Positions 9,162-23,872 of a DNA stretch of 64,000 nucleotides are shown here, one piece after another (positions within the stretch are counted from its first letter, which is position 1; the number at the start of each line of letters is the position of its first letter). This DNA is from Fulvia fulva (Eukaryota; Ascomycota; Dothideomycetes; Mycosphaerellales; Mycosphaerellaceae): the NCBI RefSeq assembly GCF_020509005.1, contig NC_063012.1:7440001-7504000 (forward strand), given 5' to 3'. Under the pieces are notes generated by a model. It searched no databases and was not told the DNA's origin. It was given only the letters and a program-made list of their open reading frames with translations. The position numbers and the translations under genes are program-made.

Positions 9162-12100
9162 CTAGCGACTACCTCGAATAGACGAGGAGTACGTACCGTA
9201 TATTCTAGGAGTAATAGCTATAGAGGTAGCTAGTATTCGTATATTCTAGAACCTTCCTCTATAATAGGTACCTCTAGAGGCCGATATGTTCGCTTCGTAG
9301 TTAGGTTACTATACTACTCTATACCCTCGTAAGGCGGTAGTAAATAAGCTTCGGGGGGTACTTAACCGCGGATTTTGTAGCTAACTATTCCTTAGGTTAT
9401 CCCGCTAGCTAAGGGCGTCTACTATACCCTATAACCTAGTTATTCTACCTCTCTTTCTATAGTTGCTCTACAAACGATTTCTTACCTTCCTATTATGTTA
9501 CTAGCTATTCGTCCCTTACCCGGTAGCTCGGCTCGTTTCCGGGTCGAATGCCCTTATACGCTAGTACTAATTCGCGGGCCCTTACGACTACACTAGCGAT
9601 GACCTTCTATACTAGGTACTATGCCGACTTGCCTAAGTAGGAGGTCCGTAGTCCCTAGATATATAGGTCGATCGGCGGTATAGCGGTCTCGTACTTAAGC
9701 ATCCTCGTTAGTATCGACTTATATACCCCGGTGACCTTCCTTAGGCATTAGTTTTAGATCTTCGCTAGCGGCGCGACGAGTCCCTTCGATAGGCAGGCCC
9801 TCTTACCTAAGGACTACACTTAGCTACTATAGGTAAGGACTAGCCGTATAATAGCCGTATATAGAAGTTCTAACTACCGAAAGTCCGCCCTCTATATAGA
9901 TGTAGTAAGCCTCTAGTATAATGCTATATTCTGTTTAGCTTTCCGTAATATTGCCTATACGTACTTCCTCTACCGTAGCGCCGGGTCTACCTATAGTCCG
10001 AGGATCCTAAGCTAATTTACGGGGTTAGTCGTATACCCCTATATCTAGATAGAAGCTTATATATTATAGAACCGTAGCCGGCGCGTAAAGTGTATTAGAT
10101 TATACTTTTCTAGGGTAAACCGAGCCCTATACCTTCTAGCCTAGTCCTTATAGATCTTATGCTTCTCTTCTAGTAGCCTATAGTTCTTCTTAGTCGAGGA
10201 CGACTACGCTAGGATGTTCGTATTGTCTACGAAGCCACTTATAGCGGTGTTCTAGGATTCTAGGGCTAGGAGTAGCTTTACTATAAAGAAGAGGAACAGA
10301 ATAGGTACTAGCGTTAAGCCTTATAGGATTCTAGTATAGACTACTTAAAACAGGCTTTTATACTAACCGACTAGGATCGACGTACTACGGTTTTAGAGGT
10401 AGGACCGTATAAAAGTAATAAGCTACTTAGGGAGTCCTTTCGACCTTAGGATATAGAGTAGCCGCGGGTATAACACGTAGTCAAAGGCTCCCGATATGTC
10501 TAGACTAAGTAAGGATACTACCTTATCCCTATTCCTATACTAGATAGCCTTTGCCTAAGAGGTAATAAGTTCTATCGCGGATAGCGTCGATCGCTATAGG
10601 CGCGTACCTATCTAGGTGTCCGGGAGTAGGGAGTACTCCTCTACCGCCTTAGAGAGTCTCGTTATAACTAGCTTCTTAAGCGCCTTCCTAAGAGTATTAA
10701 GGAGCGTAATTAGGCGGTACGACTTTACCTACGTATAGTCCTCCTTTTACGGCTTACGTAGGACTACTATCGTCGATTATTTAAATACTATTAGGTGGTA
10801 TCCGGTCTATAGGTAGGCGTTAAAGATCGCTACGACTACTAGGGCTAGTTAATCTCTACACTTCTTTAGTAGCTCGTTTAGGATCCTATCCGGCCCCGGG
10901 GCTTTCTTCGCCGGTAACCTCCTAAGTATAGCGGTAATATCTCCCTCGGATATATCCTATTAGACCGTAATACTAGGGGCTAGGGGAGTAGAGCTGTTTA
11001 TATCGCTTAGATTAGCCTCGACTAGGGGCGGGAAGAACTTACTAGCTAGTAGACGCGCCTTAGCCTCGGGGTCGCTAACCGGGCTACTAGGCGATTGTAG
11101 CGCTAGGATAGAGAAGGAGGGGCCCTATATAGGGTCCTGTCGGGCCTATTTCGCTAGCTTCTACATCCTCTCTAGCTTGCCGGCGATTTCTTCTACTATA
11201 GCCCTCTAGCCGACTACTTTCTCCCTCCGTATTATAGCTTTCTTCTATTAGTATGCCTCCCTATATACGTTCTAGGCCTCCTCGCTATAGCTACTCGTCT
11301 ACACCCGGCGGGCTCTCCTTACTTCTCTTACCGTTATAGTGTACTTTAGCGTCTAGTATAGTTTAGAATATATCGTTAGTTAGGTAAGCGGGACGTAGAG
11401 TAAGGTCGCTTTTCCTATTTCGTCTATTAACCCTTAGACTGCCTCGTCTATCTCGTCTTTACTGTTATATTACTACTACGCGATCTAGACTAGCCTCTCG
11501 GAGTCGTCGAGGTATACCTAGATGTTAGCCTAGGGGGCCTTTCCCTAGTTTAGCTTAGGGGTTCTCGCTAGTATACGTTGTATCTATATCGTAATAGAGG
11601 TCCTAACTAGTATATAGTCTAACGACGCCTCGAGTTTATGTTCGATCCTATAGTAGGTTACCGTGTAGTAGTAGCTATCTAAGATCTAGGAGAGGTCGAT
11701 CGTGCCTTAGAGTCCCCCTCTCTTCTAGGTGCCTAGGTCCTTCGGGGTATTAAGGGCAATGACGTTACTTACTATCAAGTCGAGTACTTCGTCGGCTATA
11801 GGGTACGGCTATATAAGGCTTTCCTAGGAAGGGTAGTGTACGTTAAAGTCTCCTACTACGATATAGTACCCTTGTCTCTTAAGCGTACTATCTAGGTGTC
11901 TATAGACCCCTAGGTCGCGGCTAGACCTCGAGGCTAGCGGTTGTATATATAGGTTGTATATCTAGGTACTACCTACGTAGAGGGAGGTAATATCGCCCCC
12001 GCCTTCTTCGTCTACGTAGTACACTACCTCCTAGTCGGATTCTAGTATGTCCTTACTAATATAGAAGCACGTACGGGGTCTGCCGTCGCCTCGTAGGTAT

Positions 12101-12690
12101 ATCGTATAGTCTAGTAACTTGTAGGTCGTTAGTCTCTTATAGTACGGGTTAATCTATAGCTCCTAGATTACTAGGACGTAGTAGACGTACGGGTCCGCCT
12201 CGTATAGGAAATAGTTCTAGACTATATCCTTGCTATAGTTAACGTTATACTAGATAATACTAAGCGTGTCGAGTCTAGTTATTGTTATCGACAATCATTT
12301 CCTCTATAATGTCCTATATCCTACTACTTAGCGTGTCCTAGTCTACGCCTATCGGCTATATACTAAAGGGGAGGCGGGCCTAGTTAGATTCCCTTGCCGT
12401 AGCTAGTAGAGTACGTAGCCTCCCGTACGCCCTAGGTTACGTATCCTTTATATTATTCTCGGCCCTAGGGCGCTTATACCCGACCGCCGCTAGCTAGTTC
12501 CGGTATATACTAGCCTTACGATTGCCGTAGAATCTTAGGGCGACGGTTCTATTTATAATTGCCTTGTTTTTCGCTAGTTTCCGCTATAGGCATTCTATAC
12601 TATACAATAGGTAGTACCCCGGCTAGTTCGCGTACCGCCTCGTAGCCGATATATAGTCCCTAGATATATAGTCTCCTATATAGTTCGAGT
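9162..12690 (-). mobile_element. LINE A copy A2, 3' segment, heavily RIPed
   Basis: This minus-strand LINE A copy lacks roughly the last 370 bp of the 3' end, abutting the F LTR. It covers the C-terminal and RT region (9,162-10,610), the RT N-terminal and linker region (10,610-11,700), the endonuclease (11,700-12,240) and the start of ORF1. It is more mutated than A3: some CpG sites are also lost. No frame is open. It is interrupted at 12,690 by C2. Confidence 0.8.
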
Positions 12691-15600
12691 GAACGGATTT
12701 TTTGCCGCGTACCTATAGCGGACGAGGACTATTTATTCGACAGCCCTTATTAAGGCGAGTAATCTACTTAAGCAGCAGCGACCCGCCTACGCTAGCGGCG
12801 GCGCAATCGTAGTATAAAGAACCCTAAAACTAAGGTTCCGTTCCCCTAAAGGCAGACCCTAGAGTTACGGAGTTACGGAGGACAACTACCTAATTAGGAA
12901 GCGCGACCCCGAATAGTAGCGAAGGATAGTAACTAACGAGAGCTATAGCCTTACGAACACTCTATACTAAGAGTTAAACCGGGGAACAGACCAAGGAAAA
13001 ACCTAGGACATAAGCTAAGGCCTACTATATAGAAAGTAGAGGCTAACGACAAACAATATAGCGTAGACGACCCTATATACGGAGGCGGAAGACTTACTAG
13101 GGGATAGCAAACACCTAGCCCGGATATATAAGAACACTATAGTATAGCTACTAGGAGCGCTAAAAGCGCTATTACACTAAATCCCGAAAACAATCTAATA
13201 AGCAACACAGAAAGTAGCCTAGAGACTAACTATATAGGTAATAGTAGTAGTAGGTAAGAATTAACCCCCTCCGAAGGCAAGTAAGGCGGTACGCCTATAT
13301 ATTACTAATCCGGCGGAAAAACAAGAAATCGTAGCCCTAATAAGTAAGGAGATTGTCGATAGAATCGGCTAAAAGGAGGTAGTTAGAGCGAGGGTAGAGG
13401 CAATAGGCGTAGTGAGACTCTTTACCGTATAAGAGTCTAATAGACAAAAGCTAGAGACGTATAAGGAGTAGACTACTAAAGTCGCGAAGTCGGTACGAGT
13501 CTCCTACTAATAGTATACCGTCATCGCCTACGGGGTCCCTAGGACATTCAAGGTCGAAGACCTTCCCTACCTCTAAGTATAGAACTAGAACACCTCCCTA
13601 GGAGTACGACTAACGAAGGCGGTATAGCTATATAAGACAGTAGACCGAGAAAAGACACACTTATCGCTTATTATCTAGGTAGAGACAGCGGAACAAGCTA
13701 ACTAGATACTAGACAATAGGCTATTCTAGAACTACGAGAGAATAGACACGGAGATCTATTAGAGTAGCTATAGGGTACTATAATGCTTCCAATGCTAACA
13801 GTACGGTCATATAGCCCTAAAATGCGGGGAGAAGACCCTAAGGTGTCCTTACTACGTAGGCCTATACTAGGGAAGGGAATGTCCAAAAAAGGAGAGTAGG
13901 TATATATACTACGGTAGAAGGCACCTAGCGTATTTAAGCCAATGCCTAACTAGAATAGTAGCATAAGAACGAGCGAGATAAGTAAGGATTTCTATACTAG
14001 CTAGGTACCCCTAACGGTAGTAGGAGGGACCTACCGTATACAAGGGCTTTAAACCGAGTAAAAGGAAGAGGGTAGAAGAGACGAACAAGGGAACCTAACC
14101 GTAAACGTATCTACCTCCCGGTAGGCCTCGACACCTTAACCGGGCCGCTAATAAACTAGGCTAAATGCGAATCTTTAGGGCGCCCTAGCGGCCCTAGGGC
14201 TAGCCGGATAGCGAGATATAGGCTTAGGAGATATAGTAGGTTAGCACGGAAATGGACCTTACGGATAACGAATAATACTATACGACGACATTACTATCGT
14301 ATAGTATAACGTAAACAAAAGTAGGGACAAGGTCTAGCGCTACTTTCTATAAGAGCTAGACCCGCTACGGCACTACGTTATCGCGGTATAGGAACTATAG
14401 GTCAACCCCTACGAAGGACTCCTAGCTACTTGTAATGACCGGAGATACTATACCGTAATCGCGGGCTAATAAGGCGTTATCCCGAGGACATATATATACG
14501 TAAGTAAGACTATAGACCTTAAGTCGTAGAAGGTTATACTACCGTAGTAGGGCAACCTAGGAGACATAACATCAATCTAGATCGACACGACACAAGGCCC
14601 TATCTAGATCTATAATGTTTATAACCCGCTACCGCGGGGTCGGACGAGTAGGGAACTAGGAACCCTCGCCTACCTAGAGCGGACCCTAAGCTAAGACATA
14701 AAGTAAGTACTCCTCGGCGACTTCAACCTCTACTACCTACGGTAGGGACTCGAATTCACTCCCCCGTACGCGTTTCTAGGGGAAAAGCTACTAGATATAA
14801 CCGTACGCTACGGAATGGCCTTAGTAATACTAAAGGGAATAGAGACGTAGAAGGCCCGTATAAGTATAAGTACGATCGACCTATACTTTCTATTACGAGA
14901 ACTTAAAGAGAGACTAGTCTAATGCCGACCGAACTACGCGCTAGAAGCCTCCTTAGACTATATCCCTATCTAAACGACGCTAGGGGTGAAGGCGATAGAG
15001 GAGCTAGTAAGCGAACTACGCCGTAACTAGAAGAAGGCACGCTAGGACGATATAAGAGGCTTCCTAATAGCGAACCTACTATAGTATAGAGAACTCGAGA
15101 CGATAGCTTAGCTAGATCAAGTAGCGGAACAGATTACCTCGGTTATATAGCAAGTAGCGGAATAATATACGCCGTTATACCGGCCCTTAACGTAGTAGAA
15201 GGCCTTCTAGACCCCTAAATGCTCTACGAAGGTAAGGGAGGCTAGAAGGGCAAGGCGACAGTAGACGAAGGAGTATACCTAAGAGACGTAGGAGCAATAC
15301 TGTCGCGCGATATAAGAGAAGAAGGCACAGATAAGACGCGATAAGCTATAGGACTAGAGAGCGACGATCGGGCTCGTTATAGAAAACCCGGAACAGATAT
15401 AGAGACTTACTAAATAGGCACGACTACCTAAAGAGTAGCAAACCCCTTACTTCCCCCTAATCGTAGACCGCGAAGGGATTGCCTAGACTACGCCCCGGGG
15501 TAAGGCAAAAGTATTAGCCGACCATTTCTTTTCGACGTAAGTAGAGGTAGACCTTACGGATATCGACCCGAGTATATACCCGGAACCCCTAGATATAGAT

Positions 15601-17817
15601 TAGGCGGTTAGCTCTAACATAGTAATAGGAGTTATAAGTAAGCTAAAAGGACGAAAAGCCCTAGGCCTAGACAGGATACTAAATATACTACTAAAAGAGT
15701 ATAGAGAAGAGATCGCGCCGAGCCTTATAAACCTATTTACCGCGTACCTACGGCTAGGGTATTACCCGAAGCCGTATAGAGAGTCTATGACAGTAGTGCT
15801 ACGTAAGCTATAGAAGGAGGACTATACTTAGCCTAAGTCGTATAGACTAATCGCACTTCTAAACACGATAGGGAAGGTCCTAGAAAAGATAGTAGCCTAG
15901 AGACTTACGTAGCTAGCCGAGGACAACTACGTACTCCTAGTAATATAGATAGGGGGAAGAAGCTAGCGATCGACACTAATAGTAATAGAGCTAATCACGG
16001 AGTAAATTGAGACCCTCTAGTACTACGGTAGGAACCGAGCGGCGTCCTTACTATCCCTCGATATCGTAGGAGCCTTCGATAACGCCTTATACTAAAGGCT
16101 AATATATATCCTATAGTAGAAAGGTATCCCCTAGTAGGTAACGAAGTTCGTCTACTCCTTTCTCTAGGAACGGACGATATACCTAGTCCTAGGAAGGTAT
16201 ACGTCCGACCCGGTAAAGGTAGAGGCTAGAATACCTTAGGGATCTACTCTCTCCCCTATCCTATTTCTAATATTTATGTCTAATCTAATCCCCCTACTTA
16301 CCTCTCCGTAAACCTTAGTATCGGGATTCGTAGACGACATAAATATTCTAGCCTAGTTAGACTCGATAGAAGAGAACTGTCGCCTCCTTAAAGATAGGCA
16401 TAAGAAATACGAGGAGTAGGTAAAGAAGTATAGTGCCCGGTTCGCTCCTAAAAAGTACTAACTTATACACTTTAGTAAAGCGAGAACATACTATAATATA
16501 AAGGCGGCGGTAAGAATCTAAGGCTACGAGACTAAGCTATTAGCGGAGCTACGAGTACTAGGGATCTAGCTCGACCCGAAGCTAAGCTAGAATATATAGA
16601 TTAAGAAAGCCTAGAGTCGAGCGTAAGTTAACGAAGCCTCGATAAAGAGGCTTACGGTATCTATATAGGGAGTAACATTCGATAAGGCAAGAGTAATATA
16701 TAAGGCGATCGTTAGACTAGCTATATTATACGGGGCATAGATTTAGGGAACAGGAGGCGTAGGTAAGCCGATCCTAAAACGGATAGAGTAACCCCTAAAT
16801 AGGATATAGGTAGGTAACCTACGTAGGGTACTAGGCGTATATAAGATAACGTTAACAAGTATAGTAGAAATAGAGATAGGAATACTACTAATCGGCTAGT
16901 ACATCCGGGGAATAAGAATTTAATACGCGGTAAAGACGACAGATTACCTAGTATAGACTACGATCTAGGAGGTAAAGAATAAGATAGAAAGCCGCTACCG
17001 GAGAGGGGCCGGATATAGGATAAGCTAAAAAGAGGATGACCTTACTACCTTTACGGCCGTATAGATAAGTACCGAATGGCTAGCACGAAAAGAGGAGGAG
17101 CGTAGGACTCGCTAGGCCGGCGGGAGTAAGGCTAAGACCTAAAGCCTAGCGGAATAGATAGCGAGCTACCTATAGGAGTAGGACTAGAAAAGGAAGCCCC
17201 CTAAGACAATAGGCCCGATAGCGCTCCAAGCCTTCTAGAGACACAATTACTAGCTATATAGGGACCTGATAAGGGCCGAGGCAAGCATAGCGATCCAAAT
17301 CAGGTCCGAACATATTAGGTTAAGGGCCTACCTATTTAGAAGACGCGTACTAGACATCTATAGCCTAGCCTACTAGTATAGCTACCTATCGCAAAACCTA
17401 GAACATATACTACTACGCTACCCGTAGTAGGCGAGAGGTAGGGGAAATTGGAGGCACTAAGCGGGAAGGAGAGACTATAAGTCAATTATTAGGGACAAAG
17501 GCAATATTCGCCGAATCTCTCGGTAGATACTATAGTAGGGATACCTCTAGTAGTTTAGCCTCGCTAGCGAGACGGAGGAGTGGATAGACAAGAGGCGGAA
17601 GCTAGGGGGTGGTAGATAGGGTAGTCATTAGGGTAGGCCTATAACACTAGCGTACCCCTAATAAGGGAAAATTAAGACAACAACTAGGAGGAAAAGACAG
17701 GCGGGAAGGAGGAGGGGTTTTTACTAACACGGTTTCCCCTCTATATATACGAAAACAAGATAGCATAGCTATATAGGCCAAAGGGCACTATAACAGCTTA
17801 ACAAAATATCTATCTAT
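12691..17817 (+). mobile_element. LINE C copy C2, apparently full length (5.1 kb)
   Basis: This is a complete-looking LINE on the plus strand inserted in A2, flanked by the 15-bp duplication CTATATAGTTCGAGT (12,676-12,690 and 17,818-17,832). Order: leader, ORF1 with a CCHC knuckle at 13,784-13,825 (C-F-Q-C … H … C, one stop inside), endonuclease from about 14,296 (QYNVN-type start), RT with an intact GFVDDINILA box at 16,324-16,353, a C-terminal region, and a tail of TATC repeats ending at 17,817. All frames are broken, mainly by TAG. It serves as the reference for C1. The function is dead. Confidence 0.85.
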
Positions 17818-17832
17818 CTATATAGTTCGAGT

Positions 17833-18873
17833 AGGCCTACTTATTTATATACGTATAGATTTAGTGTCTATACTATTAGCATTTGAAGTATTAGAGGACA
17901 CGAAAGGATAAGGAGTACTTTTTGACTATCTTAAGGCTATATTACTAGATTAGGCCTTGTTCTATTACTAGATCCGCCGCTTTTACGTCTTATAGCTATA
18001 CGATTAGCGCCGAGGCCTTCTTACCTTCTAGCTATTTCCTATAGAGCCAAGTCGCCTTCTAGATTAGAGAGTTAAGAGTGACCGGGTTGTCCTCTTAGAG
18101 AGTACGTAGGTGACCTTAGTTAGTTAGGTCGAACTTCTTACGTATATCGTAGACTAGGATCGTAAATTACTTCGTTAAGACCTTCGCTAATACCGTAACC
18201 TTAGATACCTACTATAGCTATGCCTCTAGGTGCCTCCTAGTAGTAGTAGAGCTAGTATAGATCTATAGAGTGCCGTTAGACTATTAGTTCACTACGACTA
18301 CCCCTAGTTAATTAATTCGTTAGACGAGCTCCTTATTTAATAGCTTCGTAACTTCGGCCTAGTCTTCCTTTACTATAATACGGATCGTAACTATATTGTA
18401 CGTTAGGCGGGGGCCTAGTATTAATACCGCGACTAATACCTAGCTATAGGGGTGTTAATTCCGGGTGGCGTTATTAATCGCCTAAGACGTCGTCCTTATT
18501 TCTTATTACCCTCGGTAATACGATAGTACGAGCGCCGTACGTAGCTAAGTAATTATTACCTATAGAGACCGGTATAGGAGCTAGTCGTTAGTTTCTATAC
18601 TTTTTACGTCCTCTATAAGTTGCTACTAGTTGTCTTAGGGGAGCTTTGCCTATAGAGCCGTAGGCGCCGGTAGTACCGTAGCCTAGGCTACTATTACCTA
18701 GGAGTTACCTAATATAGCTAGGTACCTCCGCGGCGTTTAGAGCTAAAGGATTAGGGTGAAGAGAACTTTAAGCTAATCAAATTGAATAAGGTAGAACTCC
18801 CTTAATTCTAGGGGTAGTAGCCTACTTTATAGACCGTTAGAATAGCCTTAATAAGGGCTTTCGAATATGTCGT
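17833..18873 (-). mobile_element. LINE A copy A2, 5' segment
   Basis: This is the continuation of A2 after C2, covering ORF1 remains and the 5' end, which stops at …TGTCGT like A0. It matches 46,390-47,350 and 930-2,000. There is no open frame. The right flank (18,874) is element E. Confidence 0.75.
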
Positions 18874-19235
18874 GTTTTAGAGCGTCTTACGTATAAAATA
18901 TGCCCCCTCTCCGTTTACTCTCTAGTAGTATATACTAAATACCTAAGTATTAAGCTTTGAAATTACCCCCTTTGACTTCGCTCTTCTACCCGCTCCTCGA
19001 AAGGATAAGTAGGCGCTAGGTACGATAGGTAAGCTAAACTTATATACTATCCTCGGGCTAATAATGTTGACTTTAGATCCCTCGTTAAGTAAGGCTCGAG
19101 TCTAACCTTTACTAGTCCTAAGCTCGGTAACTACCTAAGGGCTAGGTACTATTATAAAATCGCCTAGTATACTAGAGAGACCGATCTTTTCAATATTCTC
19201 GTATAACTCGGCGGTAGGGACAGTATCCTTACTAT
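18874..19235 (-). pseudogene. LTR retrotransposon E, protease-region remnant
   Basis: Read on the minus strand, this continues the E reading frame across the B1 insertion. Around 19,055-19,095 there is a stretch like a retroviral-type aspartyl protease start (ALL-N-E-G-S-x-VNIIS), where the catalytic Asp codon appears as Asn, as RIP of GAC would give. It ends in a purine-rich stretch near 18,905 before LINE A. No RT follows, so the rest of pol was lost or moved when A2 inserted. Confidence 0.45.
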
Positions 19236-22200
19236 TTAGATAGATAGATAGATAGATTATTCATTCGCCTGTTTTAGTGCCCTATAGCCTATATAGGTCT
19301 CTCGCTATTTAGGTCTATTTATATAGGTAGGAAACCCGATTAACGGATAAAAACCTCCTCGTCTTTACCCTCCTCGTTCTTTCCTATCTTATCCTTTCGT
19401 TCTCCTTCCTTTAGGGTACGCTAGTGTTATAGTTGTTACCCTATAACTACCTTGCCCGTAACCCTAGTGATGTCCTCCTCTCGATTCCCTTTCTCCCTTC
19501 CGTTTCCCCGGCTCTTCTCTCTCTCTCCCTCCTCTCTATCTACCTTTCCGTTTCTACTACTAGGGAGAATTGCTCTAGGTAGTCCTCGTTAAGGATCTAT
19601 CTTATTACTCTCCTTATATCTTGTCTGTCCTAGATGATGGCCTAGTGTTGCCTGTCTCTTGCCTTCGCCCTCTACTAGCTTCTCCCTTTTACCCACTTAG
19701 TACAGTTCAGTACTATGTACTCCGGGTTTTAGGATAGGTAGCTATAGGGGCAACGTTTGGAATCGTATCCTAGGACTCTTCTTTAGTATAAGTATACTCT
19801 TAGCCTAATGTACTTAGAGCGAATCTAGATAGCTATGCTTGCTTCCGCCCTCTTTAGGTCTTTGTAGATAGGTAGTTATACCTCCCGAAGGTCCTGGCCG
19901 CTAGTAGGGCTCCTAGCCTTACCGGTTTTTAGTTCTAACGCGTTTCCTATAGGTGACCTACGATCCTTTCTGCTTGGCTTTGCTTCTTTTTCCCTTTGTC
20001 CCCTATGTTAGCTTGCTCCCTTAGAGCTTCTCTCTGTTTAAGGGCTACTAGGATTTCCTATAATGTTTTTAGGTCTACTTCCTTCTATAGGATTATGTGT
20101 GGCCGGTTAGGTCTTCTCCTCCTCTCCTACTAGGTTCTTATCCTTTAAGTAGCTACTTAGATAGTTTCCTAGGCTAGGTATACTAATGTCTTCTCTACGT
20201 ATTAACACCTTATGCCCTAGAGGTACTCCCTAATAGGGGCTGTACCTAATTCCATTTCTATTGTCCTATAAGGGGTTAACTTATATACCCCTAGTACTCT
20301 CTTTAGGTAGGCTACCTACGCTCTATTAAGGGGGTCCTTAATTCTCTTCAGGATGTGTTTTCCCGCTGCCTAAATTGCTACTCTATATAGCATTACGGGC
20401 TTAATAATAGCCTTGTATATAGTCTAGGCCTTTATAAAGGTCGCCCCCTAGGTTAACGTAGTAAGTCTCTCGATTAATTATATATTAGTGTCCGCTCTCG
20501 CTTACGCCTTCTTCACTTATAGTCCCTAGCTAAGTTTCGGGTGTAGCTATATCCTAAGGACTCTAAGTTCCCTTCTAGGATAGGTCTCGAACCCCTGGAT
20601 TTTTACTAGTGCTACTAAGTTATGTTTTGTCTTTACCTTACTAAAATAGATAAGTTAGTACTTGTCCGGTACAAATTTTGCCCTATACTCTCTTGCCCAC
20701 TTTTCGTATTGTCTATATCTCTCCTCTAGGAGTGCGCAGTTTTCCTCTATAGACCCCGACTACGCTAGGATATTTATGTTATCTACAAACCCCGATACTA
20801 AGGTGTTTACTATTTCTAGGAGTAGGGTCAGGTCGGCTATAAAGAGGAGGAACAGAATTAGGGAGAGTATAGAGCCCGATAGGATGCCCGTGTTCGTAAT
20901 TAGGGTCTACGGGGCTTTAAAGGACCCTAGGAGGATCTAGGTTGTTCTGTCCTTAAGGAATGACTACACAAAGTATACTATCTAGGCTAGGATGCTTTTT
21001 ATTCTAAGGATATATAGGAGCCTTACGTAGGACACGTTATCGAAAGCCCCTAATATGTCTAGTGAAAGTAGTAAGGCTATATTGTTATTACTATAGTACT
21101 AGATATGTCTAATTTGCTCTATAATCAGTTCGACTACTATAATAGTAGATCTCTTTTATCTCCCCCCTATTTACGTTACCGGGAGGAGGTTATGTTCTTC
21201 TACTATTCCGGTAAGCCTTATAGCTACGACCTTCTCTAGGAGCTTCCCTAGTGTATTTAGTAACGTAATTGGTCTATATAACTTCAACTTAGTATAGTCT
21301 TCCTTTTAGGGTTTCCTTAGGACGTAAGTTAGTGATTGCCTAAAGGCCTTTAGGCAATACCCCTACTTTATATACTAGGTAAAGATTGGCGTAAGTACTA
21401 GAGTAATAAGGCTACTACTAGCTTTTAGGTAATAGTTAGGGATCTTGTCTAGGCCTAGGGCTTTGTTACCCTTTAGTTTCTTAATAATGTTTCCGATCTC
21501 TATAGTAGACACTTACTAGTTAGCCTCCCTTAGCGGAGGAATGTGTGTTCCTAGGATGTTACTTAGGTCTGCCTCTACCTAAGTCCTAAAGAAGTGGTCT
21601 ACGAATGCTTTCGCTTTCCCTATTGGAGTGGTTTACGTTTCCCCGTCTTAGTCCTATATTAAGGGAAACTAGGGCGGGGAGTTTCGTTCCTCGTCTAGTT
21701 TCCTAGCCTATTCTACTAGTCTCCAGATTTGTTCCGGGTGTTCTGTGATCATCCCTATAGTTGACCTCCACTCCTACGTCTTGTCTCTTCTGATCTGCGC
21801 CTTCTTTACTTTGTACGCGTTGTTATAGGCTTCCTAGTTTGCTTAGGTGCGTCGTTGCTCCTATCTCCTTCTTGCTCTCCTTGCCTCCTTGACTTTAGTT
21901 ATATACTCTAGTGTCTAGTATAGCTTCTAGTATAGCGACTATCTCTTCTTAGGTATATAGGCCTAGGCTACCCTTTGTATAGCTTCTATTAGCTACTCTA
22001 CTGCTTAGTCGATCCCCTCCGTTATGTGTATATTGTCAATGTTCACCTATTCTAGTTCGCCTTCTAGCCGCTACTATACTAGTGTCTACTCGGCCTACTT
22101 CTAGTAGAGCCTCCTCTTAGGTTCCCTCTCCTCCTTAACTATAAGTTGGATGTCGGTTTGGATTAGATAGTAGTCTAATAAGGACTCTAGTTAGTTATTA

Positions 22201-23872
22201 ACTATATAGCTTTCTACCCGTCGTATTAAGGCGTAGGACATAAAGTATAGGTCTATCGTGCTAGAACTATTGTTTCTAGCCTAAGTTTCTGTTCCCTTTA
22301 GCGTGATCAAGTCTATTTAGGCTGTTTCTATCTGACTAATAAGCCTCCCTACTAAGAAGTAGTATACTAGGGTGAAGTCCGATCCCTACTTTAGGTAGTA
22401 GAGGTTGAAATCTCCTATTACGATGTTATAGTTTTGTTAGTCTATTACTTCCGGGAGCCTTCCTAGCGTATATAGTTATGTGCTGCTTCTAGACTCTAGA
22501 GGTGGGTTATATACGCTAGAGATTAGGACCTAGCCTTAAGTTGTTTTGAGCTATACTATAGTAATATCCCTATCGGTTCTCGGCTAGGCCTACTAGTCCT
22601 CTACTAGTACCTTCTTACTGATATAGATATATGTTCGTAGGACTCTCTCGGTTCTGTTTATTACTACGTAGTATCTCGGGTCTCGTATAGTTAATAGAAT
22701 CCTAGAGTATAGGTTGATCTATAGTTCCTATATTGCTATAATATAGTGTTCCTCCGGGTCTAAGGCTTATAGAAAGCTCCTTTAGACCTTGTCTTTGCTT
22801 CTGTTTATATTATACTAAATGATTGATAGTCTATTAGTATAAGGCATTAGGACATGTTTGTGTCTAGGTCCGTTTAGTCTTATTATTAGTCTTACTGTTG
22901 GTTTTCCCGTCCCTCTTCCTATTCTTCCCTTTAGGGTTAGCTCCCTATCATTTAGTTAATTCTTGTTTGTCTATTGCTCTGCGCTACCTTGTATAAGAAC
23001 GTTAGTCTCCCTATTACTAGCACTATTTATAGCTCCTCTTATAGCTAGGGTCTCTTATTCGGGTGGGTAGTTCTTTCTAGTTGTTTCTATTCACCTACTA
23101 GGAACCTAGTTAGTGTTATTACCCTTGCTTCCCGCGCTCTCTACTAGGCTAATAGTCTAACTAGGCATTAGTTTGACTATGCCGGGTGTTTTCTCCTATA
23201 TACTACGTATCTTATATCCTCCTTCCGTTTTTAGTACTCTTAGGTCGCGTAATCACTAGTATAGTAGGAGTAGACTAGTATAGCTTTGCTACACTTTAGG
23301 GCAATGTGTCCGTACTGTTAATAGTTAAAACATTAAAGGATTCTGTAGTTACTCTAATAGATTTATATATCTAGCCTCTTAAAGTCCTAGTATAACCCTT
23401 AGTCTAAGACCTTGTTCGCTTACTCTAGTATTACAACCTATAAGATTAGCGAGGAGGCCCTCTTGCCCTCCTCTATCTTCTTCTTAACCTACGCTATCTT
23501 TGTGATCTATAGTCCTAGTGCTATTACCTAGTTTTACCTCTAGAGGTTTAGTGTATCCCTTTATATATTAAAGGTTTGTAGGACCCTATACGTAATTACT
23601 ATATACTATTAATAGGAGACTTTCGCTATACTCCCGATCTTTAGTATCTACTCCTTATTTATTTCGAGGGCCTTCTTGTCCTATACGTATACTATAAACA
23701 GCTTGACCCCTTTATTGTCTACCCTTGCCCCTACTATTCCCTTTACTCCGATCTTCTCGACTATCTCCCTCCCGGTCATCTTTTCTATCTCTTCCTTCTC
23801 TTTCTAGTCCGTAATATAGACTCGTAGTACTGTGCTCTAAGGGGGGGTAGGTTGGCTCGCGATTGTTACCTA
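19236..23872 (-). mobile_element. LINE B chimera B1, LINE part, RIP-degraded
   Basis: This is LINE B on the minus strand with a (GATA)n tail at 19,236, nearly full length. Its 5' end breaks off at about 23,872 inside ORF1 (B2 continues for a further ~310 bp at 43,246-43,561) and is joined to segment S. The unit 19,236-24,949 is flanked by TATCCTTACTAT (19,224-19,235 and 24,950-24,961) in element E. The RT region lies at about 20,600-21,300 and the endonuclease region at about 22,100-22,800. More sites are mutated than in B2 and no frame is open. Confidence 0.85.
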